In this document: piece after piece, positions 41,243 to 44,650 of the stretch | Position numbering within the stretch: the stretch's first letter is position 1 | Layout of the letters: each line of letters begins with the position of its first letter | NCBI GenBank assembly: GCA_964480455.1 | Contig: CAYZQI010000022.1 | Location: forward strand, 1-44,650 | Origin: JAABSX01 sp964480455 | GTDB lineage: Bacteria > Bacteroidota > Bacteroidia > Cytophagales > Microscillaceae | DNA: 44,650 nucleotides | Reading direction: 5' to 3' | Made by a program: the position numbers and the translations under genes | Notes under the pieces: model-generated | The model's input: only the letters and a program-made list of their open reading frames with translations | What the model was told of the DNA's origin: nothing | The model's database searches: none

Positions 41243-41896
41243 TTAAAAATTTGTAAGATTATCTAACGAACCATTGGGCGTAGATTTTTGCCCGCCACCT
41301 TGGGTGTTGATGATGTAGCCAAATATGCCTCCGCAGATACCTCCCATGATGTGTGCAAATTGAGAGATTTGGTCGGCTGCTTGGAGTGCAGTATAAACTT
41401 CTTGCCCTAAATAAAGCAGCGCAACCAGAATGAAAGTCAATGGGATTTTACCTTTTTTGACATTGGCAAATGATACCAATAAAATCATCATAAATACAAT
41501 GCCGCTTGCACCTAGTAGTGCATTATTGAACAAAATAGCATTCAAAAGCCCAGTGGCAAAAGCCGTAGCCAAGATAAGCGTCAGTAATGTCTTAGAGCCA
41601 TATTTTTCTTCTAAAATAGGTCCTATGAGCAAGATGAAACTAAAATTGCCTACCAAATGCGCCCAGCCAGAGTGCCCCATAGCATGCGAAAATAGCCTAA
41701 AATAAGCCAAAGGGTTGTCTAAACTCATGAACGCTGTTCCGAAAGGATAGACAGTAAAAAAGTTTTGCGATACTGCGCCTATTGAGCTAGTGCCACCCGT
41801 AGTGGCAGCCGAAAAAATAGTAGTATCTAATACCGTAATGACTACACAAATCAGTGTATAAGTAAGTATAACGGGAGCATTGTAGGTGATTCGCAT
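41243..41896 (-). CDS. Rhomboid-family intramembrane serine protease
   Basis: A 217-residue protein with six predicted membrane segments. LGASGIVF carries the nucleophile Ser131 (GASG at 129-132), and the partner His182 lies in FAHIMGGICGGIFGY. HAMGHSGWAHLVGNFSFILLIGPILEEKYG near 71-100 holds the conserved His/Asn region of helix 2. Rhomboids cut membrane protein helices. The C-terminus (about 20 residues) is polar and may lie in the cytoplasm. The natural substrate is unknown and no obvious one lies near. Confidence 0.92.
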   Translation of the reverse strand: MRITYNAPVILTYTLICVVITVLDTTIFSAATTGGTSSIGAVSQNFFTVYPFGTAFMSLDNPLAYFRLFSHAMGHSGWAHLVGNFSFILLIGPILEEKYGSKTLLTLILATAFATGLLNAILFNNALLGASGIVFMMILLVSFANVKKGKIPLTFILVALLYLGQEVYTALQAADQISQFAHIMGGICGGIFGYIINTQGGGQKSTPNGSLDNLTNF

Positions 41897-41977
41897 GGGT
41901 ATATCAATTGATTAGTAAATTAGCTTTAAAGGCAAAACAACAATTTGCATATAAAGATATTAAAAAAAAGTATAGTC

Positions 41978-42664
41978 TCAAAGAAAATCTTGTATTTCTT
42001 TCCAAGTCATGCCTGCCCTAAGCTGAGGCTGGTAAAGTTTTTTAATGATAATTTTGTCTAATGGGCTATAGTGCTGAGTGCGTGTCCAGCCTTGGTAGAA
42101 GATACTATCTCTGTATTTCCAAGAGTCATTCACCAGCCCTAAGACCTGTGTAAGTTCTTCTCTGAGTAAGTGTTTTTGTACCCTCAGGTCAAGTGCTAAC
42201 GAGGTATCTATTAAAATACTTGCTCGCTTAATGCTTTTATCTTCTGACAAATGAATGTAAAAAAAACCTTTGTTCCTTTTCAGTAAATGTCTTGCACTAG
42301 GCTCAATAGACTGCCAATAGCTTTGAGCCTTTCCTGCAAAAATCAGACAATTTGCTTTGGCACTGTCTTGTATTATCTCGAGGCGAAGTGAGGTAAGCAA
42401 GGTTAATTCATCTGTTATCTGGTAGAGAGTTTCCAATAGCTCTGCACTAAAATCGCCCATAGGGCAAACGTACAGCGGCTTTTCCCATTTACTGAGTTGC
42501 CTACGTGCAGTGCCCCACTCATTTCCGAATACAATTTCTTCAAAGTAGGCATTTATTACAGCTTCTTGGCTATTGCTGGTATTTGATTGGTAAGTGATTA
42601 GGTAAATAATACTACCTAATAAGATAACAAAGCCACACATTAGGCCACCTAAAGAGAGATTCAT
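41978..42664 (-). CDS. DUF2927-like membrane-anchored protein
   Basis: A 228-residue protein with one N-terminal membrane helix (GGLMCGFVILLGSIIYLITY) and an extracytoplasmic domain. The C-terminal part (KHLLREELTQVLGLVNDS, then DSIFYQGWTRTQHYSPLDKIIIKKLYQPQLRAGM) matches what I recall of DUF2927, which has an REEL/xxEE motif and a late SPLD...LYxPxLxxGM. The function of that family is unknown; a zinc-metalloprotease-like origin is suspected by analogy only. It shares the intergenic region with the tmRNA promoter, which points the other way. Confidence 0.72.
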   Translation of the reverse strand: MNLSLGGLMCGFVILLGSIIYLITYQSNTSNSQEAVINAYFEEIVFGNEWGTARRQLSKWEKPLYVCPMGDFSAELLETLYQITDELTLLTSLRLEIIQDSAKANCLIFAGKAQSYWQSIEPSARHLLKRNKGFFYIHLSEDKSIKRASILIDTSLALDLRVQKHLLREELTQVLGLVNDSWKYRDSIFYQGWTRTQHYSPLDKIIIKKLYQPQLRAGMTWKEIQDFL

Positions 42665-42684
42665 AAAAGAGTTTTACACAATTT

Positions 42685-42716
42685 TTTGTAAAAATGAAAC
42701 CTTTTACTTACCTTTG
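42685..42716 (+). promoter_or_regulatory. Promoter of the tmRNA gene
   Basis: TTTG at 42685-42688 and TACCTTTG at 42709-42716, 20 bases apart, match the Bacteroidota -33/-7 consensus well. The mature RNA would begin about 30 bases after the expected start, so 5' processing (RNase P) is implied. Confidence 0.6.
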
Positions 42717-42753
42717 TAGTTCATTTGAAACATAAAAAGTTATTTGAAATATT

Positions 42754-43120
42754 GGGGTCGACTGGATTTGACGGCATGAGTAGGCTCGTATAAGCACGTC
42801 AGGAGTTGAGAGCACTTCCTGTAAATAAGGCTTTCAAACAATACACGGCGAAAGAAATTACGCCCTAGCTGCCTAATCAAGGATTAGAGCCTTTGCTAGT
42901 GTCCCGCAAGCCCTTTGTTTTGCTTGGCTTGCATCAGGGGCATCGAATGTGCAAAACTAGTAAGAGCAATGCTACGTGGCTTTTGCGAAAATAAAGTAGA
43001 TAAGATTAGGTTTAGGTCTGATGTGAACCTTGCCTAGTACGAAAAACCAATCACAGCTAAACGTGTAGAAAATACGCTGTTTTCCTTGACCGGACGAGGG
43101 TTCGAATCCCTCCGACTCCA
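42754..43120 (+). ncRNA. ssrA: tmRNA (transfer-messenger RNA)
   Basis: The 5' end GGGGTCG (42754-42760) pairs with CGACTCC (43113-43119) to form the acceptor stem. GGGTTCGAATCCC near 43098-43110 is the T arm. The reading frame for the tag is GGC GAA AGA AAT TAC GCC CTA GCT GCC then TAA (42847-42876), giving GERNYALAA, a typical degradation tag ending in ALAA. The mature length is about 367 bases. The genomic text after the discriminator A is CAA, so CCA would have to be added enzymatically. tmRNA with SmpB rescues stalled ribosomes. A strong terminator follows at 43131. Confidence 0.95.
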
Positions 43121-43130
43121 CAACATTGTT

Positions 43131-43168
43131 ACACAACTCAGAATAGTATTTGAGTTGTGTTTTTTTTT
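43131..43168 (+). terminator. Terminator of the tmRNA gene
   Basis: A perfect 10-bp stem (43131-43140 with 43151-43160), a 10-base loop and a run of T from 43161. It begins 10 bases past the mature tmRNA end. Confidence 0.85.
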
Positions 43169-43285
43169 GTACTCAATACAAATACCAGCAGCACAAATGG
43201 CGAAGTACTTAATGAGTAAACTGAGAAAATTATTGGGAAATTAAAATAAATGTCAAGCGATTCTTAAAAAATAAGAGGATAGCCT

Positions 43286-43293
43286 TATATTTG
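43286..43293 (+). promoter_or_regulatory. Possible -7 element for the 43348 gene
   Basis: TATATTTG fits TAnnTTTG and lies 54 bases before the ATG. A TTTG at -33 is lacking. Confidence 0.35.
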
Positions 43294-43347
43294 TTGTAAC
43301 GCATAGGTAAAAATCTGAGTAACTATTTTTTTAATCCAATAAAAAAG

Positions 43348-44650
43348 ATGATGATAACCGCCAACTTACTCAAAAATACACTTCTTTTAATGAGTCTTGT
43401 ATTGTTTTTGGCAATTGCCTGCACCCCAAACCGCATCTTGAGCAAAGCATACAATACAAATAGTATCTCGCGCAGCGAACAAGGGCTAGTATATTATTTG
43501 CCTAAAAAGATTTTGGTACTAGAGCTTACCTTTGATTTTTACCATAAGGTCAAAGTTAGAAAATATGAAAAAAATGCAAAGCCCGAAGAATATGCGCTGC
43601 TAGAAACTTATGCCATACTCAAAAATATCAAAGTTGATGATACGCAGACCGTGCCCGATATGACTCAGGCAGTTTTGCTCACTTTTACCAATCCACGCAC
43701 CCTTAGCAGCAACCTCAATGCTACTTTTAACTTCAAAAATGGAATGCTTACCTCCGTCAAGACCAATAGCAAAGACCAAAGTGGGGAAGTATTTTCCTCT
43801 CTTTTCAATACAGGTCTAAGCCTTGCACGTTTTGGCAATCCGATAGCCAGCCTTATTTCAGGAACTCGTGGCGAAGAAACCAGCGCAGGGCCAAGTTACA
43901 GAGAAGAATTAGCTATTGATACCCAAAGCAATGTGGTCATCAGGCATATCGTAGAGCCACAACCAACCACACTCAAACGAACCGACTATGGTTTTGACCT
44001 CAGCGAAGTTTTAGGTGAAGACATTAATCACTTTGATACACGCATCAATATTACGCTCAATAATGGACAGCCCATTGCGGATTACAGTAATTCTAACCCT
44101 TTGTTGAAAGATAGTCGAAGCTATGAAGGCATTGTCTATCGTAATCCGCTACCTGTGCGTACTACTGTTTCGGTAGAAAGTGGCAAAACAGGTGCGTTGA
44201 GTATTGCACGTGAGGCTGTCCCCACCCAAGTAGTGTCTGATGGCTATGTTTATTATTCACAATTTGGCACGTATGGCGTAGCACAATTTGATATGAATAA
44301 GGGCAGAGATTCAGAAATAAGCATGACTTTTGACGCTGAAAATAATACAGGATTGGTGCTGTATTCCTATGATGTAAAGGAATCCCGTACCCGAAAACTC
44401 AAAGCACTTGCGCAGTCAGTTCAAAATACAGATACTACTATCAATTACTTGAAATATGGCAGACGTAGAGAAGCTATGCAACGCGAAATACAAATGATGC
44501 AATCAGAAACTACCATGCAACAAGCATTGCTAGAATTTGAAAAAATGAAACTAGCACAAGAAAAAGCAGCCCTCGAGCTGGAAAAAGAAAAAGCAGCTTT
44601 TGAAGAAGAAAAAAGAAAATTAGAGGAAGAAAGAAGAAAAACAGGCAACT
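43348..44650 (+). CDS. Lipoprotein with C-terminal coiled coil (runs off the right edge)
   Basis: An open frame from ATG 43348 to the window end, 434 codons so far. The signal ends VLFLAIAC with lipobox Cys near residue 25. The next 330 residues are beta-rich (YYLPKKILVLELTFDFYHKV near 50, then several strand-like stretches), somewhat like Bacteroidota DUF4831-type lipoproteins, though I cannot confirm this. From about residue 370 there is a long charged helix (repeated EKEKAAFEEEKR-like text) predicting a coiled coil. It is probably tethered to the periplasmic side or cell surface. The function is unknown. Confidence 0.75.
   Translation, partial: MMITANLLKNTLLLMSLVLFLAIACTPNRILSKAYNTNSISRSEQGLVYYLPKKILVLELTFDFYHKVKVRKYEKNAKPEEYALLETYAILKNIKVDDTQTVPDMTQAVLLTFTNPRTLSSNLNATFNFKNGMLTSVKTNSKDQSGEVFSSLFNTGLSLARFGNPIASLISGTRGEETSAGPSYREELAIDTQSNVVIRHIVEPQPTTLKRTDYGFDLSEVLGEDINHFDTRINITLNNGQPIADYSNSNPLLKDSRSYEGIVYRNPLPVRTTVSVESGKTGALSIAREAVPTQVVSDGYVYYSQFGTYGVAQFDMNKGRDSEISMTFDAENNTGLVLYSYDVKESRTRKLKALAQSVQNTDTTINYLKYGRRREAMQREIQMMQSETTMQQALLEFEKMKLAQEKAALELEKEKAAFEEEKRKLEEERRKTGN

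Noticed and set aside
1..44650. CRISPR arrays, phage genes, intact IS transposases, rRNA or tRNA genes
   Set aside because: None seen on either strand; the only repeated sequences are the 88-bp element and the AGGAAAGTGT family.

Overview
The window reads as chromosomal DNA of a member of the Bacteroidota, most likely a Cytophagales-type free-living bacterium. The reasons are the protein families (DUF2723 glycosyltransferase, DUF547, DUF1573, an HTH-less NtrC-type regulator, a YajC/YbbR/CoaE run), weak or absent Shine-Dalgarno sites, promoters of the TTTG...TAnnTTTG type (best upstream of fumC and of the tmRNA gene), and moderate-to-low GC. I see no phage, plasmid, intact insertion sequence, CRISPR array, rRNA or tRNA. 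Genus or species cannot be named from what is visible.

Layout. 1-626: 5' part of a minus-strand TPR protein cut by the window edge. 794-6519: a large DUF2723 membrane protein, fumarase C, a small conserved protein and a J-domain protein, all on plus. 6614-11099: a D15-type outer-membrane barrel, a DUF547 protein, a PP2C-like phosphatase and a cytochrome P450. 11162-16219: a minus-strand block with RadA, an SGNH/LysM lipoprotein, a SanA-like DUF218 protein and a malate/lactate dehydrogenase-type oxidoreductase. 16571-19570: an HMA protein, KdsA (metal-dependent type), an AT-rich MNT/HEPN pair, and a transaldolase domain fused to KdsD-like CBS domains. 19877-25118: a coiled-coil lipoprotein, SufS, a response regulator, methylmalonyl-CoA epimerase, a HesB/SufA protein and an LRR protein. 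25264-32697: MoxR ATPase, PGI/PMI, YraN, a histidine kinase, a small cysteine-rich protein and Tex. 32773-37377: a heme/siderophore-type binding lipoprotein, then YtxH, DUF1573, YajC, YbbR and CoaE on plus. 37431-43120: CoA-transferase, ECF sigma factor, 3-methyladenine glycosylase, rhomboid protease, a DUF2927-like protein and tmRNA. 43348 to the end: a lipoprotein with a coiled-coil tail, cut by the edge.

How genes work together. Most are housekeeping genes in short transcription units. The most suggestive unit is kdsA-MNT-HEPN-tal/CBS. KdsA needs arabinose-5-phosphate, which normally comes from KdsD, a sugar isomerase with a C-terminal CBS pair. Here a KdsD-like CBS pair is joined to a fructose-6-phosphate aldolase/transaldolase fold with altered active-site positions, close downstream of kdsA. 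This could be an alternative or regulated entry to Kdo synthesis. The second notable item is an 88-bp MITE-like element with 16-bp terminal inverted repeats and a perfect 8-bp target duplication that includes the stop codon of the ECF sigma gene. A diverged relative of the same length lies upstream of the 19877 lipoprotein gene.
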